Shown here: positions 30,600 through 40,079 of the stretch, piece after piece | Layout: each line of letters begins with the position of its first letter | How positions within the stretch are numbered: the first letter of the stretch is position 1 | NCBI GenBank assembly: GCA_020348305.1 | Contig: CP070746.1 | Coordinates: 3,741,216 to 3,805,215 of the forward strand | From: Desulfobacterales bacterium | GTDB taxonomy: Bacteria > Desulfobacterota > Desulfobacteria > Desulfobacterales > JAHEIW01 | Reading direction: 5' to 3' | Length of the DNA stretch: 64,000 nucleotides | Notes under the pieces: generated by a model | The model's database searches: none | What the model was told of the DNA's origin: nothing | The model's input: the letters and a program-made list of their open reading frames with translations, nothing else | Made by a program: the position numbers and the translations under genes

Positions 30600-31520
30600 A
30601 TGCAGTTGTTACAAAATCTGATCAATGCCCTGCAATTGGGAAGTTTCTATGCGCTGATCGCTCTCGGTTATTCGATGGTGTATAGCATATTGATGCTGTT
30701 TAATTTTGCTCACGGTGATATCTTCATGGTGGGCGCCTACATTGGATTTGGTGTTGCAACGGGACTGATTGCCCTATCCAAAATGGGTGCCCTGGCAATG
30801 CCCAATTGGCTGATATTGATGTTAACCGTTATTTTTTCCATGTTTCTGACTTCCTTCGTCGGTATGTTTGTCGAACGGGTTGGCTATCGGCCGTTGCGGG
30901 ATGCACCCCGGGCTTCTGCTGCCATTACAGGCTTGATGATTGGTATAATTCTGGAGACCGGCAATTTAATTTTACTCGGCGCCGAACAGCTAAGCTTCCC
31001 TTCTCTGGTTCAAACCGCTACCTATAATTTGGGCGGGATCTATATCACCAACCAGAAAATTATGATTGTAGCGCTTTCCATCGGACTTGCCTTTGCACTT
31101 CATCAGTTCATCCGCAGAACCAAGTGGGGTATGGCCATGCGGGCCATGGCTTTTGATTATGTCGTGGTGCCATTGATGGGAGTGCCGCTTAATAAAATTG
31201 CGGCGATGACGTTTGCATTAGGGTCGGCCTTGGCTGCCGCGGCTGGGATCTTCTACGGTATCGCTTATCCGGTATTGGATCCTTACATGGGGGTTCTTTT
31301 TGGGTGGAAGGCATTTGTTGCAGCAATCCTTGGAGGCAGGGGCTCTGTAGTCGGGGCCACACTGGCTGGATTTTTACTGGGCTTTATTGAAATCTTCGTA
31401 CCCATGATTTTCCCATCGACGATACGTAATTTTATTGCTTACTCAATCGTGTTGTTGATTTTAGTTTTCCGGCCCCACGGTTTCTTTGGTGAGCCGTATA
31501 GTGCGCGATTGAGACTCTAA
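30600..31520 (+). CDS. livH: Branched-chain amino-acid ABC transporter permease LivH
   Basis: A 306-residue inner-membrane permease with about eight hydrophobic segments. It opens with the family wording LINALQLGSFYALIALGYSMVY and NFAHGDIFMVGAYIG, and ends with GAFF-like VVGATLAGFLLGFIE and IVLLILVFRPHGFFGE. GGAG lies eight to ten bases before the ATG. It pairs with LivM to form the channel of the uptake system. Confidence 0.93.
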   Translation: MQLLQNLINALQLGSFYALIALGYSMVYSILMLFNFAHGDIFMVGAYIGFGVATGLIALSKMGALAMPNWLILMLTVIFSMFLTSFVGMFVERVGYRPLRDAPRASAAITGLMIGIILETGNLILLGAEQLSFPSLVQTATYNLGGIYITNQKIMIVALSIGLAFALHQFIRRTKWGMAMRAMAFDYVVVPLMGVPLNKIAAMTFALGSALAAAAGIFYGIAYPVLDPYMGVLFGWKAFVAAILGGRGSVVGATLAGFLLGFIEIFVPMIFPSTIRNFIAYSIVLLILVFRPHGFFGEPYSARLRL

Positions 31521-31525
31521 TACTC

Positions 31526-31546
31526 TTGAGTTAAAACTCAAATAGG
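31526..31546. repeat. Copy of the palindrome family between livH and livM
   Basis: TTGAGTT and AACTCAA pair across two bases, followed by ATAGGTGTTATTTGTTAT, the same flank seen at 63432-63445 and in reverse at 13170-13183. It lies six bases after the livH stop, inside the transporter operon. Confidence 0.75.
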
Positions 31547-31688
31547 TGTTATTTGTTATCAATTATTCGTTTTCAAAAAGGATATATTGGGCTTCGTTTC
31601 TCAATCCAGTTTGGTAGAAACAGGCTATACCACAAAGAGGATTTAAAAGGGCGAAACTCAACCTAACAGACTGAACCTAGGATGTGAC

Positions 31689-32987
31689 ATGGAAGCATCA
31701 AGTGAAAAGCTGTCTAACATTACGAGGCTGTCAAAAATAAGTATCCGAACCTTCGTTTCGCAGGTTCCGCTGCTCGGCTGGCTGCTTGGCGCTTTAATTG
31801 CGGTTGCGCTGGAACATTTTGTGGGCACACCCTTTGCCCGGGCACTAGGATTACCCAAAGCACTCTCTTTATTTGGGTTCCTTATCATTCTTAAAAAACC
31901 TTTTCTGATACCCAGCGCAGTCGCGTATGTGCTTTTAATTTATATCTTGCCGATCGGCATTGTTGCCCGTTCTAGCGCATCGATAATGAACAAATTGGCA
32001 GGCAAGCTTCTTGACTTTCCCATGCTTTTTTCCGTTATAATTCATCTTGGCCTGCTTTACGCTGTCGTGCACTGGTGGTCGGATATGAGCCTCTACCGGA
32101 ACGATGTCGCAAGGTTCATGTTGATCGCCGTCATGGTAACATTGAGTCTAAATATAATTAACGGTTATATGGGTGAGTTTTCGTGTTCACATCCCGGGTT
32201 TTTAGCGTTAGGGGCATATTCGGCGTCGGTTTTCACCGTATTGCTGTTTGTCGATGACAGGATTTTCGGGTTAGCATGGCTTCCCAAAGCCATCGGTCCG
32301 TTATTTTTCCCGATCGCATTGATCATCGGCGGTTTGGTTGCTGCTGTTGGTGCACTGGCAGTGGCGATCCCGTCGTTTAGGACGCGGGGAGATTATCTGG
32401 CGATTATTTCTCTGGCATTCATGTTTATTGTCAAAAGCTTGATCGAGAATCTCGAGGCTGTGGGCGGTCCTCGTGGATTGAGCAGCCAGCCGAATTGGGC
32501 AAGTCTACCGGTCGTTTTCATGTGTGCGGTGTTGGCGGTGTGGATCATTAATAATTTCGTGCGGTCTACTTTTGGAAAGGCACTGAATGCCGTGCGCGAT
32601 AATGAGATGGCCGCAGATGCCATGACCGTCAATACCCGGCGTACCAAAATGACGGCATTTATGTTCGGCGCTTTTTGGGCCGGGGTTGCCGGAGGACTAT
32701 ATGCCCATGTTGTTCGCTATGTGAATCCTGGGGATTTCGACATTAAAAAACTTGCCGAGGTTCTGGCGATGGTCTATTTTGGCGGGCTGAATTCCGTATA
32801 CGGTGCCATTGTCGGCGCCTGTGGTATCAGTCTGCTGGGGGAAGCTTTACGGCCGTTGGCATTGTATAAGTGGGTCATCATTCCGCTGCTGCTTATTCTG
32901 GTGATGATTTATCGGCCGACGGGCCTTATCGCATTTAAGGAATTTGATGTCAAAAAGCTGATCCAGCCGAAAAAGGTATCACCTTAA
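31689..32987 (+). CDS. livM: Branched-chain amino-acid ABC transporter permease LivM
   Basis: A 432-residue permease with an extended N-terminal part (about 130 residues with three to four extra hydrophobic segments) before the conserved core. The core is recognised from LNIINGYMGEFSCSHPGFLALGAYSA, the EAA-like GDYLAIISLAF, NEMAADAMTVNTRRTKMTAF, and AGGLYAHVVRYVNPGDFD. LivM proteins are commonly 320-430 residues, so the length is at the high end. The gap of 168 bases after livH contains the palindrome and a TTGAAAA-rich stretch. Operates with LivH, LivG and LivF. Confidence 0.92.
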   Translation: MEASSEKLSNITRLSKISIRTFVSQVPLLGWLLGALIAVALEHFVGTPFARALGLPKALSLFGFLIILKKPFLIPSAVAYVLLIYILPIGIVARSSASIMNKLAGKLLDFPMLFSVIIHLGLLYAVVHWWSDMSLYRNDVARFMLIAVMVTLSLNIINGYMGEFSCSHPGFLALGAYSASVFTVLLFVDDRIFGLAWLPKAIGPLFFPIALIIGGLVAAVGALAVAIPSFRTRGDYLAIISLAFMFIVKSLIENLEAVGGPRGLSSQPNWASLPVVFMCAVLAVWIINNFVRSTFGKALNAVRDNEMAADAMTVNTRRTKMTAFMFGAFWAGVAGGLYAHVVRYVNPGDFDIKKLAEVLAMVYFGGLNSVYGAIVGACGISLLGEALRPLALYKWVIIPLLLILVMIYRPTGLIAFKEFDVKKLIQPKKVSP

Positions 32988-33006
32988 GTGAGTGAAATTG
33001 GTTCTT

Positions 33007-33020
33007 AACTCAATTGGGGT
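33007..33020. repeat. Decayed copy of the palindrome family before livG
   Basis: AACTCAATTGGGGT matches the right arm of the family with one change. The left side (AATTGGTTCTT) is only partly complementary. It lies in the livM-livG gap, about 20 bases before the start of livG. Confidence 0.45.
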
Positions 33021-33040
33021 ATTAGAAGAAGAGGTCTAGC

Positions 33041-33811
33041 ATGTCATTGCTTCAAATTGATAAGATGACACATTACTTCGGTGGCCTAAGGGCGGTGCAT
33101 AATTATGAGTTGGATATTAAACCCGGCCAGGTCTGGGGGTTGATCGGACCCAATGGTGCCGGCAAAACCACCATTTTTAATCTCATCACCGGCATCTACC
33201 AGCCGACCGAAGGAAAAATAATCCTAGCGGGAAGTGAGTTAAACGGGCGTTCGCCCCATGAGATTGCTTCAATGGGAATCGGCCGGACGTTTCAAAATAT
33301 GCTTCTGTGGCGTCACATGACGGTGCTTGAGCATGTGAAGATGGCCCGTTATTCAAAGCTCAGCTACGGCTTGTTCGGCGCTTTTTTCGGTACTCCTCGC
33401 CGGCAAAAAGAAGAAGCCGAAAGTGAAGAGAAAGCCTATCAGCTTCTGAGTATAATGGGGGTGGACCAGTTTGTCGATCAAATTGTGCTCAATTTGCCCT
33501 ATGGTGCCCAGCGAAGAGTAGAAATGGCCCGGGCGCTGGCCATGGAACCCAAAATTTTATTTCTGGATGAGCCCACCGCCGGGATGAACCCTGAAGAACT
33601 GGTCCAGATGATGAAGATCATCCGCAACGTCCATAACGATTTTGGATTGGCGATTTTTCTCATCGAGCACCGCATGAAAGTCGTCATGGAACTGTGTGAA
33701 CGTATTCAAACCCTTGTGTTCGGCGAGGTGATTGCGGAAGGTACACCCGAAGAAATTCAAAACAATCCCAAAGTGATTGATGCTTATCTCGGCAAGGAGA
33801 CAGTGGAGTAA
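33041..33811 (+). CDS. livG: Branched-chain amino-acid ABC transporter ATPase LivG
   Basis: A 256-residue ATPase. Walker A is GPNGAGKTT (about 36-44), followed by GIGRTFQN typical of LivG (Q-loop), a variant signature LPYGAQRRVEMARALA in place of LSGGQ, Walker B KILFLDEPTAGMNP and the H-loop LIEHRM. The substitution of LSGGQ by LPYGAQ is common in LivG. The stop codon overlaps the livF start by one base. Confidence 0.95.
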   Translation: MSLLQIDKMTHYFGGLRAVHNYELDIKPGQVWGLIGPNGAGKTTIFNLITGIYQPTEGKIILAGSELNGRSPHEIASMGIGRTFQNMLLWRHMTVLEHVKMARYSKLSYGLFGAFFGTPRRQKEEAESEEKAYQLLSIMGVDQFVDQIVLNLPYGAQRRVEMARALAMEPKILFLDEPTAGMNPEELVQMMKIIRNVHNDFGLAIFLIEHRMKVVMELCERIQTLVFGEVIAEGTPEEIQNNPKVIDAYLGKETVE

Positions 33812-34524
33812 TGCTACTTACGGTTGAAAACTTACGTGTATCGTATGGAAATATTAAAGCCCTGCATGGGTTGAACTTTCAAATCAATGAGGGAGAAATT
33901 GTCTGCATTATCGGCGCCAACGGTGCCGGTAAGAGTACCACTTTAAAAGCGATTTCCCGCCTGGTTCCGGTAGAGGACGGAACCAAAATGACATACCAGG
34001 GCAATGACCTGCTGGATTATCCCGCCGACAAAGTCGTCAGCAAACTGGGGATTTCCCATGTTCCCGAGGGCAGACGCCTGTTTGACAACCTGACGGTTAT
34101 TGAAAACCTCAAATTAGCCACCTTTGCCCGTAAGGATAATGATCAGATTCCAAACGATGTTCAGCGGGTGTTTTCTATTTTTCCGCGTTTGGAAGAACGT
34201 CAAAACCAGAAGGCCGGTACCCTGAGCGGCGGTGAGCAGCAGATGTTGGCGGTGGGTCGGGCATACATGAGTGGACGTAAGGTCATGCTGTTGGACGAAC
34301 CGTCCATGGGGTTGGCACCGTTGTTGATGATGAGTATGTTTGATGCGCTCAAGGAGATCAATCAGGAAGGCACTACCATTCTTTTGGTGGAACAAAATGC
34401 GCGCATGGCGCTTCAGTTTGCGCAGCGGGGCTATGTGCTGGAAAACGGAAACCTTGTTTTAGAGGGGCCCTCTGAAGAACTTCTTGAAAATCCGGAGGTC
34501 AAAAAAGCCTACCTGGGTGGATAA
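33811..34524 (+). CDS. livF: Branched-chain amino-acid ABC transporter ATPase LivF
   Basis: A 237-residue ATPase, the second of the pair. Walker A is GANGAGKSTT (about 35-44), the signature is LSGGEQQMLAVGRA and Walker B VMLLDEPSMGLAPL. VPEGRRLF is the LivF-specific segment. It begins at the last base of livG (TAATG), so the two are translationally coupled. It closes the transporter operon. Confidence 0.95.
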   Translation: MLLTVENLRVSYGNIKALHGLNFQINEGEIVCIIGANGAGKSTTLKAISRLVPVEDGTKMTYQGNDLLDYPADKVVSKLGISHVPEGRRLFDNLTVIENLKLATFARKDNDQIPNDVQRVFSIFPRLEERQNQKAGTLSGGEQQMLAVGRAYMSGRKVMLLDEPSMGLAPLLMMSMFDALKEINQEGTTILLVEQNARMALQFAQRGYVLENGNLVLEGPSEELLENPEVKKAYLGG

Positions 34525-34774
34525 ACTGGTTCCAAAACCCCATCTTTTTCCATTGGGAAAAGTGAAACTTCGCATATTCCTGCTCTGTAAAAGACTAAAT
34601 TTTCGATGATTCTTTGGTGGTTTTGATTTTTCTTGAGTTTCCTATCCGAATATGGAACATATATCATAAAAATTAGTGAGTCTTTTGGATTTCACAAAAT
34701 GGCAGGTAATCCAAACTTGCTATGAATTAGATTTCACAAATTAAGACCTATAATTAATAATAAAAATCTCATCA

Positions 34775-36013
34775 ATGTCATTTGAATACTTTATAGGTGG
34801 ACGCTATCTCAGGGCAAGGCAGAAACAGGCATTTATTACCCTGATTACCATTCTTTCCATCGCCGGAATAACGGTCGGCGTTATGACATTGATCGTTGTC
34901 ATTGCGGTGATGACCGGCTTTGAGGCCGACCTTAAGACACGCATTCTGGGCGGTCAATCCCATGTGGTATTGAGGCACGAGGGCGGAGCATTTACCGGGT
35001 ATCGCCGGCTTGTTAAAGAAGTTGAGAAAATAGATGGCGTTGAAGCCGCAACGCCTTTTAATAATGTTCTGGGAATGCTGCGATCAAAATCCGGTGTCTC
35101 TCCAGCCATGATAAAAGGAATCGACCCCGCAACAGCCGGTCGGGTGATTAAAACGCTCAAAGATGTTTCTTTGCCGGACCATTCGAATTTAACTAACCTT
35201 AAAGACAATTTCTCTGCAGCCCCTGCTATCGTACTGGGTAAAGAGCTTGCAAGCAATTTAGGGGTTATTGAAGGTAATATCATTTCCCTGTTATCTCCTG
35301 GCGACATGCGTTCATCGATCGTTCAAATACCAATGATGAAGCAGTTTAAAGTAAGTGGTTTTTTTCGATCCGGCATGTACGAGTTTGACAGCTCCTTTGC
35401 CTATATCCATTTAAAGGATGCTCAAAAAATTTTACGCATGGGAGATTCGGTTACAGGTATTGAGGTGCGGATAGAAGATATTTATAAAGCTAAGGAGATT
35501 GCAAAAAAAATAGATGCCAAACTGGGTCACCCCTTTTTGACGCAGGACTGGATCCAGATGAATCAAAAACTTTTTGAGGCGATGAAGAATGAAAGGATTG
35601 CGATGTTCATTATTTTAACCCTTACCATTCTCGTTGCCGCATTTAGCATTGCCAGTTCCCTGATCATGCTGGTCATGGGAAAGATCCGGGATATTGCTAT
35701 CCTGAAGGCCATGGGATCTACGAATCAAAGTATCCGCAAGATTTTCATTTTCAACGGTATGGTTATTGGTCTGATTGGCACCGTGCTGGGTCTCGGCTTG
35801 GGAATTTTGTTGTGTACGATACTGAAACACTACGATATTTCCGAGCTGACAAAAAATATATATTATTTTACCACCACACTACCGGTAAAACTTGAGATTT
35901 TTGACGTCATTTCGATCGTATCTTCTGCTTTGGTCATCTGCTTTCTTGCTACGCTCTATCCCGCCCATCAAGCAGCCAAACTCAATCCTGTGGACGCGAT
36001 TCGCTATCGTTAA
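34775..36013 (+). CDS. LolC/LolE-family lipoprotein-release permease
   Basis: A 412-residue MacB/FtsX-type permease of the lipoprotein-sorting system, opening with MSFEYFIGGRYLRARQKQAF, the standard LolC/E start. One hydrophobic segment at about 25-48 is followed by a large periplasmic domain and three more segments at about 270-300, 320-350 and 370-395. Its ATPase (LolD) normally follows directly, but here the next gene runs the other way and no lolD is in the window. No good ribosome site is visible before the ATG. The gene after it converges from the right with 48 bases between stops. Confidence 0.88.
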   Translation: MSFEYFIGGRYLRARQKQAFITLITILSIAGITVGVMTLIVVIAVMTGFEADLKTRILGGQSHVVLRHEGGAFTGYRRLVKEVEKIDGVEAATPFNNVLGMLRSKSGVSPAMIKGIDPATAGRVIKTLKDVSLPDHSNLTNLKDNFSAAPAIVLGKELASNLGVIEGNIISLLSPGDMRSSIVQIPMMKQFKVSGFFRSGMYEFDSSFAYIHLKDAQKILRMGDSVTGIEVRIEDIYKAKEIAKKIDAKLGHPFLTQDWIQMNQKLFEAMKNERIAMFIILTLTILVAAFSIASSLIMLVMGKIRDIAILKAMGSTNQSIRKIFIFNGMVIGLIGTVLGLGLGILLCTILKHYDISELTKNIYYFTTTLPVKLEIFDVISIVSSALVICFLATLYPAHQAAKLNPVDAIRYR

Positions 36014-36061
36014 TTCGAATGTATTTTTAAACTTTGCCATTTGCTATTCATAGTATTCTAT

Positions 36062-37075
36062 TTACTGCTTTGATTTTGGTTTTTGCGGTTCGGATTTTTT
36101 TTCGTCCGTCTGGGCCTTTTTGAGCAGTTCAGTGGGGTCTTTTATAATTCCATCCGCTTTGCTTTTTGATAGATAGAATGGATAGTCACTTCCGGAGGAT
36201 GTGGCTGGGTATTGGGTATCCTCTTCATTTAGTTTGGCAAAAATAGACAGATTGTAGTCTTGGGCGCTCTTCAACTGAATGGTATAAAGAGGCGCGATGA
36301 ATGATTCTTTTTTACGATCATCGATGAATTTTTCGCATCGCAGGTTGGAGAGTATGGAAAGCAGACGATTCACACTGGTGCTATCACCCATTTTCCCATC
36401 AGTGCTTTGCCACACGGTTTGTGTTGGTTGGGAAGCAGATGCGTCAGCTTGATCTTCTTTTTGCGGGGTCTCTTCCCCAGGGAGCTGCACGCGGTTGAGT
36501 GTCAGCGATTGTTGATCTTTTGTGATTTGAATTTCATTGATATCCGAAGTTTGAAAGCTGAGCACGGTATGATTGCGAAGATTATCTACGCTCTGGTCAA
36601 ATTTATTTCTAAAATTGTCCTGTGCGTGAAAGACACGATCATCTTCGGCTAACTTCACGAATGTGTGCCGGAAGGATGATGCGGTTTTTCCGACATCAAA
36701 ATTTATCTTCAATGTATTATCCTGCCAGGCTTTGACATTGATTTTTTTCTCCTCATTCAAATCATAGCGGACGTAGTTTTTAGACTCCGAGACCGAAACA
36801 GTCAGTGTTAGTTTCTCGAATACATCGAGCATGCTGTCGATTTTGTTCTTATCGGCGATATACTGCTGGGGGCCGATATACCACTGGCCGTCCTTTTTAT
36901 TCAGAACGATGGAGGTTTCACCTTTTGAGATTTCAATTTTAGAGATCTCTTTCTTCGAGATTTCAGGCAGCACGGGCAGTTCGTAAAGGGTTCGATCCGT
37001 TTTACGCATAAAAAGATACACCGAGAGTACTACGATGATGATAACAAGAATGATGTATTCTTTTTTTATTTTCAT
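36062..37075 (-). CDS. DUF4340-domain membrane-anchored protein
   Basis: A 337-residue protein with one membrane anchor (about residues 7-24) after MKIKKEY, then a periplasmic domain containing the DUF4340 beta-repeat pattern (ISKIEISKGETSIVLNKKDGQWYI, with a matching half later), and a charged lysine-rich tail. It follows the GldG-like gene by 31 bases on the same strand. In many bacteria DUF4340 proteins accompany GldA/GldF/GldG-type ABC genes; the joint function is not known. Confidence 0.8.
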   Translation of the reverse strand: MKIKKEYIILVIIIVVLSVYLFMRKTDRTLYELPVLPEISKKEISKIEISKGETSIVLNKKDGQWYIGPQQYIADKNKIDSMLDVFEKLTLTVSVSESKNYVRYDLNEEKKINVKAWQDNTLKINFDVGKTASSFRHTFVKLAEDDRVFHAQDNFRNKFDQSVDNLRNHTVLSFQTSDINEIQITKDQQSLTLNRVQLPGEETPQKEDQADASASQPTQTVWQSTDGKMGDSTSVNRLLSILSNLRCEKFIDDRKKESFIAPLYTIQLKSAQDYNLSIFAKLNEEDTQYPATSSGSDYPFYLSKSKADGIIKDPTELLKKAQTDEKKSEPQKPKSKQ

Positions 37076-37106
37076 CCTTAATCCCCTAATTCCTCAATCG
37101 CCCATT

Positions 37107-39362
37107 TTATTTCTGAAACATCATCTGAATATGCTTTTTGCGTGAATGTCGGTGAAACCAAACTACCAGACCGAAGAAAACGACCAAGATCGGCAACCCT
37201 GCAATATTGAAGGTTTTAACAAATGTTTTTGCTGCCGCCGTGGTGTCGTCCAGCGGATTAAACCGCTGTTCTTTGCCGCGCATTACAGCAATGTCCTCCT
37301 GATCATTTAAGTAATCGACGACATTCATTATCAACGTCGCATTCGAACCTCTCCCGCTGGCATCCAGTATATTGTCTTTGAGCATCTCGGAAGATGCCAT
37401 AATAAATATTTTGGCGGGCTTGCTTTTGGGCATAAATTGACCTTCGCTGATGATTTGGGACACATCAATATCCGCTTGGGTATCAGCAGATTGATCAGCG
37501 CTGCTCTGTTGGGAAGATTGTGTTTTTTCGGTTTTTTCTTCTGACGTTTCTTGATCTTTTTGTTTATCTGATTGCTTCTCTTCAGCTTCTTTTATAGGTA
37601 TTGGCTTGCCCTCAAAATAGCTTGGAAATTCGCCTTCCAATAAATACGCCAATGGTTGACTCTGCCGCTCATCTGCCGGCGGAGGGGGTTGAATAAACAA
37701 TGGATTAAGGTTAATCCGACCTCTCATTTCCCAGGATTTTTGCGAAGATGCAAATAATTTGTGTGCATTTAGACCGTTTTTTTGAATGCGCTCTGTGATG
37801 GGCTCCAACGGAGATATTTTAAAAGCCACTAGTGCTTTGATGGTTTTCATGAATTCCAATTCATTATTGATGAACTGTTTTTTGATGAGCGGAGCGAAAT
37901 AGATCGATTTTTCTCCGCCGCCAAGCCTCGCTGGCAATTGCTGGCGAAAACAGTTTTCGTCCATCACATAAGATTTTTTTATGCGAATTCCATAGTGTTC
38001 AAGCAATTTTTCAAGTCCGGTACTTAAGGGGATGTAGCTGGGACCTCTGCCGCTGATGTTCAGATCCTGTTGATTGCTGGGCATGACCTCATTAAAACTA
38101 TCTAAAATGAGAAATAAGCTTTTTCCTTGCATGAGAAACTGATCAATTTGATAAAGTTCATAATCGGAAAATTTCTCTGTTGGCCGCACAACGACAAGGC
38201 AATTTAATCCCTCAGGAATGGCATCGTCCTTCAAATTGATGTTTTTCAATGTATAATTTTGTGACATCAATCCACGGAAGTTGGATAATGTATTTTGCTG
38301 CTGTATGGTTTGTTCAAACGGGGTTGTGCTTGACACCGATAATGTCCCGTGATCGCTGAGAATTCCTAAATCTTCATTAATGTCGATCAGCGTGTCAACA
38401 TTATTGTTGATGATCTCCTCCATCTGGCCCATATCCATTAATTTATATTGGGTGCCGATAATCGGAATCCGTATAACCTGCATCAACGGGATAGTTAGCG
38501 CTTTGTCCCGGTATTGCATGACCAGACCGATCGCGCCTCTGCCGGCAGGGATATTTACTTTTGGAAGCTCCGGCCATTTGAGTGTCATGATATTGTAAGT
38601 ATTGGATACCTCATCCACATCCTTTTCTTCAGAAGGATTTAAAAATTCAAAGTTTAGCCGGTCATAATTCGTCTGGTTCAGTTTGGTTACAATCTCTTGG
38701 ACTTTCTGCGGTATCTTGGGAAGGTTTCGCAAGCCGATATACTGTGCGACCGTTTCCAACGAAGCGGATAAGAACAGCTTCACCTGTATCTTATCGGACA
38801 AACTTAATAGCGCGCTAATTTTGTTGTTTAATTTCTGGATCGCGGTGGTCAGTTTATATTCCAGACCTTGGGTAGACGGTATGGTGGCAATTCGTTCAAT
38901 CAGATCACCGTGAATGATTACCAGGCCCATATACACTCGCTGAAATTTGACTTCATCTTTTTCGATCACCTGAATCTGAATGGGGTGAATGCCATAATTA
39001 TTGGCCATTTTCTGATTTTCTCGGGTATCCGCAGAAATTCCACCTTCTTCAGGGCTAACATCGTAAAAGCGGTAATTAAAGTATTTGTTGGCATATATGG
39101 CATACTCCTCTAAGAGATCATGCAGATAGCGCTCGGTGTTGTTGTGAGGTGCCGGCAGGTTTTTCGTGAAAAATACGTTTATGGTCAGTGGTTCGGACAG
39201 TGTGGATACTACTTTTTTACTCGCTTCTGAAATAGAATAAATCCTGTTTTCAGTGAGGTCCCATCTGAAAAACAAAGTAATACCGGCAGCATTGATTAAT
39301 ACGATCACAATCAAATAGGTGAAGAATTTAACGTATTTTCCTGATCTAGCTTTCCAAACCAT
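37107..39362 (-). CDS. GldG-like periplasmic domain protein of an ABC system
   Basis: A 751-residue protein with an N-terminal helix (about 16-33), a large periplasmic region, a low-complexity Glu/Lys/Gln/Ser stretch near residues 595-640, and a C-terminal helix (about 720-740). The opening FRWDLTENRIYSISEASKKV is the classic GldG/uncharacterised ABC-type transport component wording. I select the ATG preceded by AAGGAG because the upstream extension of 24 residues overlaps the permease gene and lacks a site. In Bacteroidetes GldG works in gliding; this organism need not glide, and homologues in proteobacteria have no known role. Confidence 0.82.
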   Translation of the reverse strand: MVWKARSGKYVKFFTYLIVIVLINAAGITLFFRWDLTENRIYSISEASKKVVSTLSEPLTINVFFTKNLPAPHNNTERYLHDLLEEYAIYANKYFNYRFYDVSPEEGGISADTRENQKMANNYGIHPIQIQVIEKDEVKFQRVYMGLVIIHGDLIERIATIPSTQGLEYKLTTAIQKLNNKISALLSLSDKIQVKLFLSASLETVAQYIGLRNLPKIPQKVQEIVTKLNQTNYDRLNFEFLNPSEEKDVDEVSNTYNIMTLKWPELPKVNIPAGRGAIGLVMQYRDKALTIPLMQVIRIPIIGTQYKLMDMGQMEEIINNNVDTLIDINEDLGILSDHGTLSVSSTTPFEQTIQQQNTLSNFRGLMSQNYTLKNINLKDDAIPEGLNCLVVVRPTEKFSDYELYQIDQFLMQGKSLFLILDSFNEVMPSNQQDLNISGRGPSYIPLSTGLEKLLEHYGIRIKKSYVMDENCFRQQLPARLGGGEKSIYFAPLIKKQFINNELEFMKTIKALVAFKISPLEPITERIQKNGLNAHKLFASSQKSWEMRGRINLNPLFIQPPPPADERQSQPLAYLLEGEFPSYFEGKPIPIKEAEEKQSDKQKDQETSEEKTEKTQSSQQSSADQSADTQADIDVSQIISEGQFMPKSKPAKIFIMASSEMLKDNILDASGRGSNATLIMNVVDYLNDQEDIAVMRGKEQRFNPLDDTTAAAKTFVKTFNIAGLPILVVFFGLVVWFHRHSRKKHIQMMFQK

Positions 39363-39372
39363 TTTGATCTCC

Positions 39373-40077
39373 TTAGTGTTTTTCCTGCAAAACAAGGTGA
39401 GCCCCGTAGAGACCGATAAAACAGATACTGACAAAATACACCGTGTCCCGAGAATCGATGATTCCTTTGGAGATATTCTGAAAATGGAAGTCCGCTCCCA
39501 GATAGGCGATTACACCTAACAGCGAACGTGGTAAGAAAAAAAGCATCTTGTCAATTAATGTTAGTGTAAAACAAATGGTCACTCCGATAATAAATGCGAT
39601 AATTTGATTGCGAGTCAAGGTGGAGGAAAACAGTCCGATGGCAGAAAAGGCGGCGCCGAGAAGAACCGCCCCAATATACCCACCGAAAACCGGTCCCCAA
39701 TCGAGTTCCCCGATCGTTGCAACGGTGAGCGGATACGCCAATGTCGGTATCAACATCGCCACTATTAATCCAACGCTGGCAAAAAATTTTCCGAGCACAA
39801 CGTCTGTAAAAGTCACCGGCATGCTGAGCAAAATTTCATAAGAGCCGATATTCAATTCCTCGGATACCAATCGCATGGTGACGGTTGGAATCACAAATGA
39901 GAAGATAATCGGCAGCAGCGTAAAGAAATTTCTCAATGAAGCCTGGTTATATAGGAAAAAGGCCATAAAAAAGAACCAACCGGTAACCAAAAGAAAAACC
40001 GCAATGACGATATAGGCAATAGGGGAAACAAAGTAAGACTTAAATTCTTTGTTGAAAATATAAATGACCTGTCGCAT
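39373..40077 (-). CDS. ABC-2 type permease (GldF-like)
   Basis: A 234-residue permease with six hydrophobic segments. It starts MRQVIYIFNKEFKSYFVSPIAY, typical of GldF-type ABC-2 permeases, and contains MRLVSEELNIGSYEILLSMPVTFTDVVLGK (about 67-96), the coupling-helix region. It follows the ATPase by two bases and precedes the GldG-like gene by 10 bases. Confidence 0.9.
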   Translation of the reverse strand: MRQVIYIFNKEFKSYFVSPIAYIVIAVFLLVTGWFFFMAFFLYNQASLRNFFTLLPIIFSFVIPTVTMRLVSEELNIGSYEILLSMPVTFTDVVLGKFFASVGLIVAMLIPTLAYPLTVATIGELDWGPVFGGYIGAVLLGAAFSAIGLFSSTLTRNQIIAFIIGVTICFTLTLIDKMLFFLPRSLLGVIAYLGADFHFQNISKGIIDSRDTVYFVSICFIGLYGAHLVLQEKH

Positions 40078-40079
40078 GA

